64,000 nucleotides of DNA from Lunularia cruciata (lineage: Eukaryota; Streptophyta; Marchantiopsida; Lunulariales; Lunulariaceae), in contig OX419758.1 in NCBI GenBank assembly GCA_948567375.1, positions 47,621,001 through 47,685,000 of the forward strand, read 5' to 3'. Each line of letters opens with the position of its first letter. Positions within the stretch are counted from its first letter, which is position 1. Below are positions 1 to 10,668 of the stretch, one piece after another. The position numbers and the translations under genes are program-made. Below the pieces are notes generated by a model. That model searched no databases, had not been told where the DNA came from, and saw only the letters and a list, made by a program, of their open reading frames with translations.

Positions 1-172
1 ACATGTCACCTATCTATGTACCTAATCCTATGGTGGAGCTTCATTGGAGGAGATCCGTTTTACCTATATAATAAAGAGAAGATGCTCCTTTGTGGCATTG
101 GAGTTTGAGTGTGAAAGTGTGTGTTTCTCATGGTGTGTTTCTCTTCAGGTCTCCTATCCTTGGAGTATTACA
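1..172 (+). mobile_element. 3' end of an A/B-family LTR, cut by the window edge
   Basis: This stretch aligns with the last ~170 bp of the complete LTR at 614-1369: the shared blocks are the 'ctatataataaagagaa' region, the 'gtgtttctc' region and the terminal GTATTACA. It ends at 172, where unrelated sequence (integrase of the minus-strand element) starts. It is therefore the right part of an LTR inserted into that integrase. The base block after it is CTAAG. The matching left target duplication would lie outside the window, so solo LTR versus full element cannot be decided. Confidence 0.75.
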
Positions 173-613
173 CTAAGGAGGCTTGCTGGCTAAATTGATA
201 GCCCATGGTTAACCAAGGTAATTGGAAATCTCAATCTCCCAAGTGGTCTCTTTGTAAACAAGACTTATGCAATCCTTTCTTCTGCATTTAAACCACTCTC
301 TTTGCTAAGCTTTTTGACTCAAATTGATCTTGGGAGGTTGTATGATGATCAATCAAGGCCTTGTCACAAAAGACCTAAAACTCCTCCAAGAACTCCAAAC
401 CTTGATTAGTCAAAACCTCAACTTGTGCACCAAGATGACTAAGAACCAGATCTAGGAATGAGTAAGCCGTCCCTTCATTGGACTTGTAAGTAAGTGCCAC
501 CAACTCAATCTACTTAGAGAAATGCTCCACCATCTTCAAAACATGTGTGTCAATGGTGTCTCATAGTCATTGGTAAAGGTCCAACAAAGTCCAAACTCTT
601 ATGATAACCCAAT
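173..613 (-). pseudogene. Integrase core remnant of the minus-strand Ty3/gypsy element
   Basis: Read on the minus strand, this encodes a broken gypsy integrase core. Recognisable blocks in order are MVEHFSK.IELVAL, FLDLVLSHLGAQVEVLTNQG, CDKALIDHHTTSQD and LAKRVV, followed by a PWLTMGYQFSQQAS-like stretch. Such elements normally have VLTDQG at the second catalytic aspartate and LAERVV at the catalytic glutamate; here these are Asn and Lys, so the enzyme would be dead even without its stops. It continues the coding order of 1370-2310, from which it is separated by the solo LTR at 614-1369. On the other side it is cut by the LTR ending at 172. Confidence 0.65.
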
Positions 614-1369
614 TGTAATACCTATATCTAGATAGATGATCTAGAGATGAAATTTGGTTTGGTAACATCTGGAAGGATATTATACATGATTGAATAAGTG
701 GATCAGATAGAGGTATCACCAAAAGAGTACTTCTACTAATGGGCAAAAAAAAAATTAAAATATGCTTGGAAACTTTAGAATCAATAGCTAGGCATATGAT
801 CTAGAGGTGAAACTTGGGGTAGTGACATTAGAAAGATGTTACACATGATAGAGAACATAGATCAGATAGAGGTATCACCAAAAGAGCACTTCTATTAATA
901 GAGCAGAAGCCAAAATAAGCATGAACTTCAGAGGCAATTTTGGAGGCCTAAACAAATGACTTAGGCCTCAAAAATGTATAGATTCCCTACCTAACAAAGG
1001 GAAGGTTGGCCTTCCCTCCCCTTGGTTTGTCTCATTGAGAGCTTTCCAACAATACCTCACCCATGCGATTATGAGATTCCTATAGGAAGATTCTCTAAAA
1101 GATTCTCTCTGGTTAAGGCTTATTGACCAACCAGATGGGACCAAGATTGACATGTCACTTATCCAAGCAAGTAATCTAAGGATGGAGCTTGCTGACAGGT
1201 CACCTATCCATGTATCTGATCCTACGGTGGAGCTTCCTTGGAGGAGATCCTCTTTGGCTATATAATAAAGAGAAGGTGCTCCTTTGGGGCAGAGAAGGAT
1301 TGAGAGTGAAATCTGTGTTTTCTCTTATGTATCTCTCTTGAAGAATTATCTTGTCCTTGGAGTATTACA
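614..1369 (+). mobile_element. Solo LTR, long-LTR chromovirus subfamily, with target duplication
   Basis: The segment starts TGTAATAC and ends GTATTACA, a perfect 8-bp terminal inverted repeat with the TG...CA ends of an LTR. It is flanked by CCAAT at 609-613 and CCAAT at 1370-1374, a perfect 5-bp target-site duplication. No internal retroelement sequence lies between the ends, so it is a solo LTR left by recombination between two LTRs. It is about 756 bp and closely matches 16846-17590 and 44512-45273. Its first ~160 bp is present twice in tandem (614-775 and about 776-930), which marks the long-LTR subfamily. It sits inside the integrase of the minus-strand element. Confidence 0.92.
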
Positions 1370-2310
1370 CCAATCCCATGATAGGTAATGGGTGTAATTG
1401 TGGTGTATGAGCATTAAATGATACTCTAACTCAATCAAAAACCACACATCTTGTAACAAACTACTACACATTGGTCTACATACCATGCTAGCAATAATGA
1501 CTTTGGAGTAAGGTATATGTATGCTTTACTCCAAAATTTCCTAAATTGTCATCAGCATGATATACCAACTATGATCTTTGATATGGAAGTGGTACTACTT
1601 GCACTCTACCATCCTCCCATATACTAAGAAGGTATCTGCCTTCCAATCTAAACCACTTGGCTTGCTGAAGAACATGGTCTCTCTCCTTGGCACCAATTAT
1701 GCTACCCATAACACCAATGTAAAGATAATCCATCACTAAGATATCATCAAGAATATCTCGCTTACCTATACCAATATATCCATCATTTGGATCTATGACC
1801 TTACCAACTCCTCTATATGATGAGAGAAAAACCACCAATACCTCAAAAGATATACATAGAAAGGTAGATGCATGCAAACTTGGCACCATCTCCTCATCTA
1901 TCTCACAATGCTAACATGCTTTGGTTTGATCCTATTGGCTAGGACATGGGTTCAATTCTTCTATTCAACCCATGTGCATCATGGTTCACCACTCTAAGTC
2001 TGTGAATAATTGTGAAATCCTCAACCTAGAATCCCAACCTTAGAGTAGAAAACTCCATCTGCTTTGGTTGCAAGCTCCATATGTCCTCTAGCTTCATAAC
2101 AATTAGACCAAAGGTGTAACCCAAGTAGACCATGCTCACTTAGATGGTGAGAGTTAGAGTGGTCTACCCCAAATAGATCACTCTCACTAGTAGCCACTAG
2201 TTTTGTCCCAAAAATACTCTGCCCACTTGGTCTATCACCTCCAACATGTGCTTGAATCATCTCAATAGGCATAGAGCTCACAAGTGTTCAAGTGGTGATG
2301 CCTATCAAGC
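1370..2310 (-). pseudogene. Minus-strand gypsy element: methyltransferase tail, RNase H end and integrase zinc-binding region
   Basis: On the minus strand this joins 19670-22013 (upstream in the element) to 173-613 (downstream). From right to left: 2281-2021 is an open frame following a TLVS motif, probably the tail of the methyltransferase-like region plus degraded sequence. About 2010-1900 holds an NHDAHGL motif that looks like the end of an RNase H domain (usually NADGLSR). The frame at 1889-1569 contains VIDPNDGYIGIGKRDILDD and AKWFRLEGRYLLSIWEDGRV, the start of a gypsy integrase. Most of the reverse transcriptase and RNase H (about 1.5 kb) is missing between 2281 and 2010, so an internal deletion is inferred. 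About 1375-1560 is too decayed to read. Confidence 0.5.
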
Positions 2311-2896
2311 TATAATACAAGTAGCTAGACATATTATCTGAAGGTGAAAATTGGCTTGGCAACATCTAAAGGACGTTGTGTACAATGGGCTAGGAAGATT
2401 AGACAAAGGTGTCACTAAAAGAGTACTTCTACTAATAAGGTAGAAGCCAAAAATAACATGAAAAGTTTAGAGCTAATTTTGGAGGAGCCTAAACAAATGA
2501 ATTAGGCCTAAAAAATAGAGTGATTCTTCTTTCTTGGGGAGAAAAGGCTTGTGTTCTCCCCCTAAAATTCATCTTATTGAGAGCTTTCCAATGGTACCTC
2601 ACCTACATGATTTTGAGCTCCATATAGGATGATTCTCTAAAGATTCCCTTTGGTCAAACCCATTTGACCAACTAGATAGGACAAGGATTGACATGTCACC
2701 CATCCAAGCAACTAATCCAAGGATGGAGCTCATTGATAGGTCACCAATCCATGTATTTGATCCAAGGGTAGAGCTTCCTTTGAGGAGATCCTCTTTGCTA
2801 TATAATAAAGGGAAGGTGCTCCTTTGGGCATCGTAGTATTCAGTGTGAAACTTGCATTTCTTTCTTGGAGAGTTCTCTTGTCCTTGGAGTATTACA
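2311..2896 (+). repeat. 5' LTR of element A (short-LTR subfamily)
   Basis: It starts TATAATAC (decayed from TGTAATAC) and ends GTATTACA, 586 bp. It aligns throughout with the 3' LTR at 19115-19669 and the solo LTR at 22014-22603. It lacks the ~160-bp internal tandem duplication of the long-LTR subfamily. The 'gctatataataaagggaa' block about 100 bp before the end is the likely TATA promoter region. Confidence 0.9.
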
Positions 2897-2897
2897 A

Positions 2898-2909
2898 TGG
2901 TATCAGAGT
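2898..2909 (+). other. Primer-binding site of element A (initiator tRNA-Met type)
   Basis: TGGTATCAGAGT lies one base after the 5' LTR. It matches the canonical TGGTATCAGAGC complement of the 3' end of plant initiator tRNA-Met except at the last base. Confidence 0.88.
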
Positions 2910-4600
2910 AGATGTTTTAATCCAAGAGAGTGGATCATCCCTCTTGCAAGAACACGAGCTACTAAAACTGAGTAATTTGAGGGGAGAAAACATAGTGCAA
3001 TTGCTAGACTTGGGAAGTGTTTTAGAGAGAGGATGGGATGGAGGCACCGGGAGGACAATTTCTTGCACCTGGCTTCTTATTCTTGAATTCCACATCAAGA
3101 TTACATACATCCAACGTGAGCAAATGAGAGTATCTCTTGTTTATCACTTTGGAGCAAAATTCATGGACATAGTGATGAATTTACTAAACCCGATGATTCT
3201 TCATATGGTGGTATACAATAGAGAGTTTGACAATCTACACTCTTTTATGATGTTATGGATCTGAATGTACCAAATCTTCACCCTTTCAACATACAAGTAG
3301 AAATCCATTATGTAGTTAGACCAAAAGTGATGTTTAGGGATTTTATAGTCCGCAATTTTTGTGAGGAATATTATCAACAAGTGATAACCTTTGAGGTCCT
3401 ATTAGTAGTTCCCATAGTGCATGCTCTATCTTAAGTGATCATTCTAACCCTCTATTGAAGTAGGAAGTAGCAATTGAACATTGACCGTGTGTAGGAATCA
3501 TGGATCCGTAGTTGTAGGAGTTGATGCAAGGAATACAAGGGATGTTGAACGAGTTTTGAAAAATCAAGATGACCATGGAGGAATTGCAAAATCAAATATG
3601 TACTATCAAGAATAATTAAGTAATGCAAGAAGGGGAGTTGTGCCAACAACCAACACCAGCAATCAACCTACTTGGTGAATTATGCATGCCAATGACACCA
3701 ATTCCAATCAACAACCAGCCACATTGTTACTACAAATGAAAAAGATAAACAATATTGAGCCTTACAAGGGACAACATTCTAAGAGAGTAGTGGAAAATTG
3801 GATTTCAAGCATGAATCAATACCTTTGATTGTTTACAACAAAGATCATTGATCATTTTGTAGGTGTGTTTGCATGTGAGTACTTGACCAATAAAGCCCAC
3901 ACATGGTATGACGCTTGGGAACGATCATTGCTAGTTGAAGGAAGAGAGATCACTTGGACAGCCATGCAAGAAGGGCTACTCAAGAATTTCCAATTTGTGG
4001 ATTCCATGCAAATAGCCCAAACCAAACTCTGGGGTTGAAGTAGAAGAATAGCACACAAGAGTATGTGGAGGCATTTTTGGATCTACGGGTTGTGATAACC
4101 GATATGAATCCAACCAAAGCTCTTGACAATTTCAAGAGAGGATTAAAAGAGTACATTTGCCAAGAGATAATGGTGCAAAATCCTTGTATGGTCTTTGAAG
4201 CCATTGCTTATGCTCAAAGAATAGCAAGAGCACTTAGAGGAGGTAAAGCAATAACACCAATGCAAAACTATAAGGTTGGGACACACCATTTTGGTGGACC
4301 AATTCTTATGGAACTGGGTAACATTCAATTCCAAGACCAAGGAGCAAGACTTCTCCAAGGAGAACAAGGATGGGTCAAAGAAAGGAGAGAAGGAGTCCCA
4401 TGGGGAGAACAGGCTTGAGCAAAACAACAATGATGTTACAATTAGAGCCAAACTGGGCACATAGCCATCAATTGTCATGCTTGTCATCTTAGAGGCCCTC
4501 CGCCTCCATACAAGATAATTCTAAACCACATGGAGAGACAAATTGAAGCGGAAGATATAGAAACCACATCAAAAAATAAAGATCACCAATAAATGTACCC
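2910..4600 (+). pseudogene. gag remnant of element A
   Basis: The first ~900 bp (2910-3828) is leader and decayed gag start. The recognisable capsid-like part is split over two frames: 3829-4038 (TNKAHTWYDAWE, the LTG.A..W block of plant gypsy Gag) and 4065-4418 (LDNFKRGLKEYI). The homologous gag of element B is at 12848-13440. At 4434-4475 is the zinc-knuckle relic: C-Y-N-stop, then GHIAINC. The second zinc-binding Cys codon has become TAG, whereas B keeps CYNC. No intact product is possible. Confidence 0.75.
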
Positions 4601-4816
4601 TACGGCCTTATTGGCTTGGTGAAGAAGAGTAAATGTAGGGGAAGGAAGAGGACAAGTGTGCAAAGCTGGAGGAAGATGAACAAAAAATTAATTGTTATAA
4701 ATGGAATGCTAAAAGGCAATCTAGTGAGAGTGTTGATAGACCTAAGGGCAACAAAGAATTTCTTGTCTTGCTTTGTTGCAATAAGGTTGGGGATCGAACT
4801 AGAGAAGGATGAGTAC
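4601..4816 (+). pseudogene. Protease N-terminal half of element A, interrupted by element C
   Basis: The frame from about 4616 reads LIVINGMLKGNLVRVLID followed by L-R-A-T-K-N-F. This is the start of a retroviral-type aspartic protease, but the catalytic D-S/T-G-A is D-L-R-A here (Asp at 4739-4741, Arg at 4745-4747). Element B has the equivalent D-P-R-A. The coding sequence stops at 4816 because C is inserted there and resumes at 11094 after the duplicated AGTA(C/G). Confidence 0.72.
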
Positions 4817-5168
4817 TATAATAGTATGGAGTTCAGCAACATAGTTAGTAAGGCTAACAAAGTAGAGAATAAGCCAAATTAGCCTAGAATATTCCAAAAG
4901 CATCTAGGAAGCTTCTTGGGAAGCTTCCCGACTAGTTAACTTGCGCTCCAAGCAAATAACTTCTAGAAGCTTCTAACTAGCTTAACTTGCATGCCAACTA
5001 GGCGGCTTCTAGAAGGAAGCTTCTTGAGAAGCTTCTCAAGGACCTTATATGCTACCTATAAATACCAAAGCCAAAGCTCATGCTAGGCATTCTGAGTTTT
5101 CTTTTATTCAAGTGTCCCAATATGAGTTTCCATTTTCTTATTTCTCTCCTTGAGTTTGGTCTTTTACA
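4817..5168 (+). repeat. 5' LTR of element C
   Basis: It aligns with 10669-11093 from 'atggagtt' through 'ggtcttttaca'. It lacks about 70 bp present in the 3' copy (the 'ctttctatttaat...ctctaagaaag' part), so it has an internal deletion. It contains several short inverted 'aagcttc'/'gaagctt' runs. The 'ctataaata' TATA-like box is at about 5055-5063. Confidence 0.85.
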
Positions 5169-5169
5169 T

Positions 5170-5181
5170 TGGTATTAGAGC
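5170..5181 (+). other. Primer-binding site of element C
   Basis: TGGTATTAGAGC follows the LTR end after one base. It differs from the initiator tRNA-Met complement TGGTATCAGAGC only by C-to-T at position 7. Confidence 0.82.
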
Positions 5182-6370
5182 AGGAATGGGATGGATGGAA
5201 TTTATGGACCACCAAATCCACTTCCACCAAAGCATTGGGATTTTTGCATCCAAATACTACCCAAGCATCGTTTCACACAATTCATCACCTTGCACTTTGG
5301 ACAAGATTTTTTGCATATGATCACCATATCTGAGGAACTCTTGGTGCTTCCGATTGTAACTTATGGAGAACGGTGGACGTGCTATTTCTATGTGTTAATA
5401 AATGAGATAGATTGGGAGTAATGTGATAGAGTAGCAACCATGGCGGCAATACCCGATATTATCTTTGCTATGCAGCAACAAATCGAGCACCTTACTTGTT
5501 TGTTGGATGAATGAGATCTTATACGACAAGAGCAGGTGGAAAGAGTACCAATTCAAGAAGGAGAAGATCAGATCAGATTCCCTCAACCCAAGGTATTTGA
5601 AAGCAAGAATCTTCCGAGTGCAATGGAGAATTTTGTGTTTGATTGTGAATGTTATTTGGAAGCTACCTGTCTAGAAGATGAGCAAAAATAGATTCTCTTG
5701 ACTTCTAGCCAATTGGATGGAGTAGCAAAGCTATGGTAGAGATTCCAAGTGGAGCAAGCTGAACAAAAAATTGATGCACCAATCTTGACATGGGCAGAAT
5801 TCAAGAGTGCAATAATTAGTCAATTCCAAGCTATAAATGCCACACGAGCTGCATGGGATAAGTTGACGGAGTTGAAATAGATTGGCTCTGTAAGAAGTTA
5901 CATCAGGCAATTCCAAAACACCATCATGAAAATTCTTGATATAATGGGTGGTGAAGCTCTGGATTGATTTCTGAGGGGCTTGAAGGCAAGAACCAAATTA
6001 GAGTTAACCATGCGAGTGCCACAACACTTGGAGGAAGCCATGCGGTTGGCCAAACATTTTGATTCATTGGTGGCAACAACTTGGTCTTGACCTTGACCTC
6101 CACAAAGCCTACCAATACACTACACATAAGTGGAGGAGCCAGCACCAATGGAGATTGATGTCATTCAACAAAGACCACTTAGCATGGTAGATAGAGAGAA
6201 ACTATGACAAAATGGTGGTTGTTTTTATTGTTGCCAATTGGAGCATTGCATTGCTGAATGTCCACTCAAGAATAGATGACCTTGACAAGTTGCCCAAGTG
6301 GAGATTGTAGAGCGGAATGATCAAGGAAACGAGGAATCCTAGTAGGATATTTTGAGCCGCCTCCTAGGAG
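5182..6370 (+). pseudogene. gag remnant of element C with CCHC zinc knuckle
   Basis: A short leader is followed by a broken Gag. The frame restored by eye contains MAAIPDIIFAMQQQIEHL, then a region with TWAEFKSAIISQF and RSYIRQFQNTI, typical of the plant gypsy capsid domain (Retrotrans_gag). At about 6217-6260 is C-F-Y-C-C-Q-L-E-H-C-I-A-E-C, a zinc knuckle with its CX2CX4HX4C spacing intact. There are several in-frame stops, mostly TAG or TGA where Gln, Trp or Arg would be expected. The diverged copy D at 32330 onward has the same layout. Confidence 0.75.
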
Positions 6371-7133
6371 CTTGATTAGTTCCAATGGGATTGAAGGCTT
6401 GACCTATGCAAGTTTGCTTCACTTGCAAGGTACGATATCTAATTGGGGTTGTAGGATTTTGGTTGATTTTGGAAGTTTAGAGAATTGCATGTTTATGCAA
6501 GTAGCAATGGAATTAGGTATTCCTATCAAGCCAATGATTGGAAATAGTTTGATGATGGCAGATGGTAGAAAGGGTTTTGCATTTTGCACCTTGCATCCTC
6601 TTACCTTCAAGATTGGGAAGGAGTATTTGGAATGTATGAGGTTTGTAGTGGCACCTCTACACTATGATATCATTCTGGGTCTACCTTGGCTTGAACATCA
6701 TAAGGTTCAATTTGATTGGACCCGATGCCAAATTCAAGTACAACACCAAGGTAGGAATTTCCAATTAGGTTGTTTGGCACCTCTGAGTAAGACACTTAAG
6801 AATAGTCAGTCCCAAGATAGAAAGTTTGTCGAGAAGGTAGCCATAGAGCAAACCTGGAAGGGAGATGAATCCCAAGATGGGAAGTTTGCCAAGAAGGCAA
6901 CCAAGGAGCAAGCTTGGAAGAGAGATGAATCCCTAGAAGGGAAGCTTGTTAGTAAAGCAGCCATAGAGCAAGCTTTGGAGGAAGATAAGTCTGTATTCAC
7001 GATGTGGATGTCGATTGCAAAAGAACAATCTACGGAGGGCCAAGAGCCTCATCAAGCAATGGTTGATCAGATAGTTAAGGAGTTTGCGGACGTGTTTCTG
7101 GATGTTCTGCCAAAGGGATTACCCTTTGATTGA
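6371..7133 (+). pseudogene. Protease and linker of element C
   Basis: A 253-residue open stretch. The protease core is recognisable: ILVDFGSLENCM at the active site (usually VDSGS..NF; Ser is Phe here), then MADGR, and the C-terminal hallmark YDIILGLPWLEHH with VQFDW. Downstream, at about residues 140-215, lies a tract of roughly 26-residue imperfect repeats built on 'SQDGKFAKKATKEQAWKRDE'-like units (three to four copies). It ends with VDQIVKEFADVF, the usual lead into reverse transcriptase, then a TGA. It is the longest surviving frame in the stack, but the active site is altered. Confidence 0.78.
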
Positions 7134-8440
7134 GGTATGCTCTTCAAGATCAAATTATTGCGGAGGAGTACTCCAATGGGTAGACCAATCTATCAGCTCT
7201 CACCAAAGGAGTTGGAGGAGTTGCAAAAAACACTTATAGAGTTGTTGGAGAAGGACTTCATACAACATAGCACCTCTCCTTGGGGAGCACCGGTACTATT
7301 TGTTCCAAAGAAGGATGGAAGACTTTGTTTCTATATTGATTATTGTGGGCTCAATAAGCAAACCGTGAAGAATGCATATCCCTTGCCTCGGATCGATGAC
7401 TTGCTTGATCAACTAAGTGGAGCACACTACTTTTCCAAGTTGGATCTTCATAGCGGCTATTGGTAAATTCATATTGATAGAGAGGATGTGAAAAAGACTG
7501 CCTTTTGCACAAGGTATGTGCATTTTAAGTGGAGAGTTCTACCTTTTGGACTCACTAATACTCCAAGAGTCTTCCTAGATCAGATGCATCGGGTGTTAGA
7601 TGGACTATTGGATCAGTCCGTGGTGGTGTTCTTGGATGATATCTAAATCTTTAGCAAGATAGAGGTAGAACACGTGAATCATGCACGAGAAGTCCTAAGA
7701 TGATTACAACAATGGAAATTTTATTGCAAGAAGTTGAAGTGTGCCTTTTGGCAGAAGGAGGATACCTTCTTGGGGCATAAGATCTCATCAAAGGAGATCA
7801 AGATGGAAGAAGAGAAGATCAAGGCCATTATTGATTGGCCTACCCCAAAGGATGCTATAGAAGTATGGGCATTCAATGGATTGGTCAGCTTTTACCGACA
7901 GTTCATCCACTATTATGCTCATGTGGCTGCACCATTGACTGACCTCTTAGGAAAGAACTTGAGCTTCTAGTGGACCACCAAGCATGAAGAAGAATTCTAG
8001 AAGTTGAAGCATATGGTGTCTTCAAGACCCATTCTTCAACCATATGATCCTCAACTTCCTTGTGTGGTTGATTTTGATACTTCTAACTTTGCAATTAGAG
8101 TTGTGTTGCAACAGGAATTCTTAGATGGACTACATCCCATTGCCTTTATGTCTCGCTGACTAAATACAACTGAAAGAAATTACTTTGCTCAAGATCGGGA
8201 ACAACTTGCAATGGTATATGCCACCAAGGTATGGAGGCATTATCTCTTGGGGAAACAAGTGATCATGCAAACTGATCACAAGCCATTGTTGCAGTCCCTA
8301 CACTTGGAGCACATGAAGAGTCAACATCAGCAATGGGAAGAGCAGCTCCAATTGTTTGACATCAAACTTAAGTACAAACCAGGTTGGTTCCATGTCATCC
8401 CTGATGCTCTATCATGACAACCTGATTTGAAGGCTCTTCC
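7134..8440 (+). pseudogene. Reverse transcriptase and RNase H of element C
   Basis: In order: [67 protein letters not shown] and the catalytic VVFLDDI at about 7627-7647. These are followed by FLGHKISSKEIKMEEEKI and FYRQFIHYYAHVAAPLTDLL. RNase H shows VVDFDTSN, REQLAMVYATKVWRHYLLG, QTDHKPL and FHVIPDALS. At least six stop codons interrupt the frame (for example after GYW and after FLDDI), so no enzyme is made. Confidence 0.82.
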
Positions 8441-8688
8441 TCTCATCACGGCAACAATTACGACGGTGTTAATTGACCCCAAGGTCCATAACAAGTTTTG
8501 ATTAGCTCTACAACAAGATCCTTTCTTCTAAATGGTACATGGTTGTCTGACAGCATGTGACAAGGAGAACTATACCTTCTCCTTCAAGGAATGCCTTCAA
8601 TTCCATGTAGACTAGATCTATGTTCCAGCCAGAGGTGATCCTCAACTTGTGCGCCTTCAAGAAGCCCATGATTTACTAATAGCTGGTC
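8441..8688 (+). pseudogene. RNase H-integrase linker of element C, left of the nested LTR
   Basis: The frame (with stops) ends LQEAHDLLIAG at about 8655-8687, which is the start of the integrase HHCC zinc-binding domain (usually EAHD.P.AGHMGVDKTL). It is cut exactly there by the insert. The rest of the domain, GHMGVDKTLGTL, resumes at 9380. Confidence 0.7.
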
Positions 8689-9378
8689 TGTGAGCCGGCC
8701 TGTCTCTCACTCAGGATGAACCTCTGATGGCTATTATGGTAGCGCACCATGGACTAAGAAGGCAAAGAACCCCAACTCCATCATACTCCTCCAAGGCTAA
8801 CACTCCAAGACTCAAGATATTGCTCACTAGAGAACTCAATGAGAGAGAGATAATTGTAAATGAAAGGATGTTGAGTACCTCCTCACTCCTTGTTTATATG
8901 CTTATGAAATAGTTATGTACCAAAGTTACTAATTACCATAGTAACTCAAGTTACTAGACTAAAAGTCAAGTAAATTCAAGAAGTAGAAAGGAATATCCAT
9001 TCACATAAGCATATTCCCCTAAGCATGTGATCTTATCTTGACCCACCACTAAGTCAAGGATTCCTTCACATGGGCTATTCTCGGACTATAGAAGAATCCA
9101 AAACAAAAAGGCTTGCGGGCCCAAGAGTTCTCAACTCTTCCCTCGAAGCCAAGCACCTAGGAATAATACCAAGTCAACACACTAGAATCCAAAATAATGG
9201 TGCTCATCTTTTCCACTTCCTCTAAAGTAAGGTCCCCTCTATCTTAGCTATGACTAAATTTAGCTAATCATGACTAATGTAGAACCATTTTTTATCTCTA
9301 TATAAATAATATCTATCAAGTACTTGTAATACCAAGCTAAATATCACAATACCACACACATGCACAAATGGGTGTTAT
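8689..9378 (+). mobile_element. LTR-like insert inside the integrase of element C
   Basis: A 690-bp block interrupts a continuous integrase reading. Flanks are TGGTC (8684-8688) and AGGTC (9379-9383), consistent with a 5-bp duplication with one mismatch. It begins TGTGAGCC and ends GGTGTTAT(A), so TG is present on the left while the right CA has decayed or is misplaced by a base. No coding sequence is seen, so it looks like a solo LTR. Diverged relatives of its right half lie at about 48690-49020 and 40861-41010. A 'tatataaataat' TATA-like box is at about 9300. Confidence 0.65.
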
Positions 9379-10656
9379 AGGTCACATGGGAGTGGACAAG
9401 ACCTTGGGCACCCTCCAATGCCAATGGTGGTGGCCCAACATGACACAAGATGTTCAATACTTTATCTGATTGTGTGAGAGTTGTCAACGTAACAAGGCTT
9501 GTAACCAGAAGTAGAGTGGACTCCTTCAGCCACCTCCCATTTGTGCTACTCATTAGGAACATGTGAGCTTAGATCTCATTACCTCCTTACCCAAGACACA
9601 ATAAGGTCACACAACAATTATGGTGTTTGTGGATTAGCTTAGTATGGCACCAACGGTTGATATTGTGGATGCTCCAACCTTGGCGCAACTCTACTTTGAT
9701 AATGTCTTTAAACATCATGGATGCCACATGTACTCACATGGGATGCCACATGTATCTCCAACCGTGATCCTCGCTTCACCAAAAGGTTTTGGCAAGCACT
9801 CTTCCAGTTACTTGGCGCCAAGCTTGCTTTGTCCACAATCTATCATCCTCAAACAAATGGACAAATTGAACGTGCAAATCGCACCTTGGAAGATATGCTT
9901 CGTGCCTTTGTCAACATTCACCATACCAATTGAGATCAATGTCTTGCAGCTACGGAGTTTGCATACAATAATTCTAAACAAGCAAGCACCAAATTCTCTC
10001 CTTTCTTTCTCAATTTTAGCCAAGATTGGCTTGTCCCAAATTCTCTTCTTGCTCTTCCTCCATCTCAAGTTCCACATACTTCAACCTTCTTGACCACCAT
10101 CTCTGAATCTCTCCAACAAGCCAAATCTCACCTCCTTGTTGCTTAGAATTGTCAAAAACAATATGCGGACCTTCATCGTCGTGATCTCACCTTTGAAGTT
10201 GGTGATAAAGTTATGTTATCCTCTAGTAATCTAACCTTCCCACTTGATACCCAAGTTTGTAAACTTGCCCCTAATTGCATAGGACATTTTGATGTCACCC
10301 AAATTGTCTCTCTTGTTGCTTATTGACTTGCCTTGCCTTATCATATGCGCATCCATCCTGTCTTTCATGTTTCCAAGTTGAAACCCTTTGTTCCTAACCC
10401 CTCTTCTTTCTCCTCTTGAGTCCAGCCTCCTCCTTCCCTTATCCCTATCAATGATCATGAGGAGTATGAAGTTGATCGTATCCTTGCACATTGCCACATC
10501 CAACGAGGACGCCGCCAACATATGGAGTACAAGGTTCTTTGGAAAGGGTAACCCCTTCATGATGCCACATAGGAACCTCTTTCTCACCTCCAAAATTCAC
10601 AAATGGCCATCCAAGACTTTGAAGCTTCAATGGCAACAAGGACATCACCAACTAGC
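9379..10656 (+). pseudogene. Integrase and chromodomain of element C
   Basis: GHMGVDKTLGTL, WWWPNMTQDV and CESCQRNK complete the zinc-binding domain. The core follows: SLDLITSLPKTQ, VFVD, APTLAQLYFDNVFKHHG, RDPRFTKRFWQ and YHPQTNGQIERANRTLEDML. The codon at the second catalytic Asp (the first D of SDRDPRF) reads AAC (Asn) at 9760-9762. Just before it is a short tandem duplication of 'gatgccacatgta' (9719-9753) that displaces the frame. At the C-terminus, EEYEVDRIL, YKVLWKG and EPLSHLQN at about 10458-10600 form a chromodomain. Stops and frameshifts throughout. Confidence 0.78.
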
Positions 10657-10668
10657 AGTGGGGGAATA
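10657..10668 (+). other. Polypurine tract of element C
   Basis: AGTGGGGGAATA lies directly before the TGTTAC start of the 3' LTR, the expected place and composition for plus-strand priming. Confidence 0.6.
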
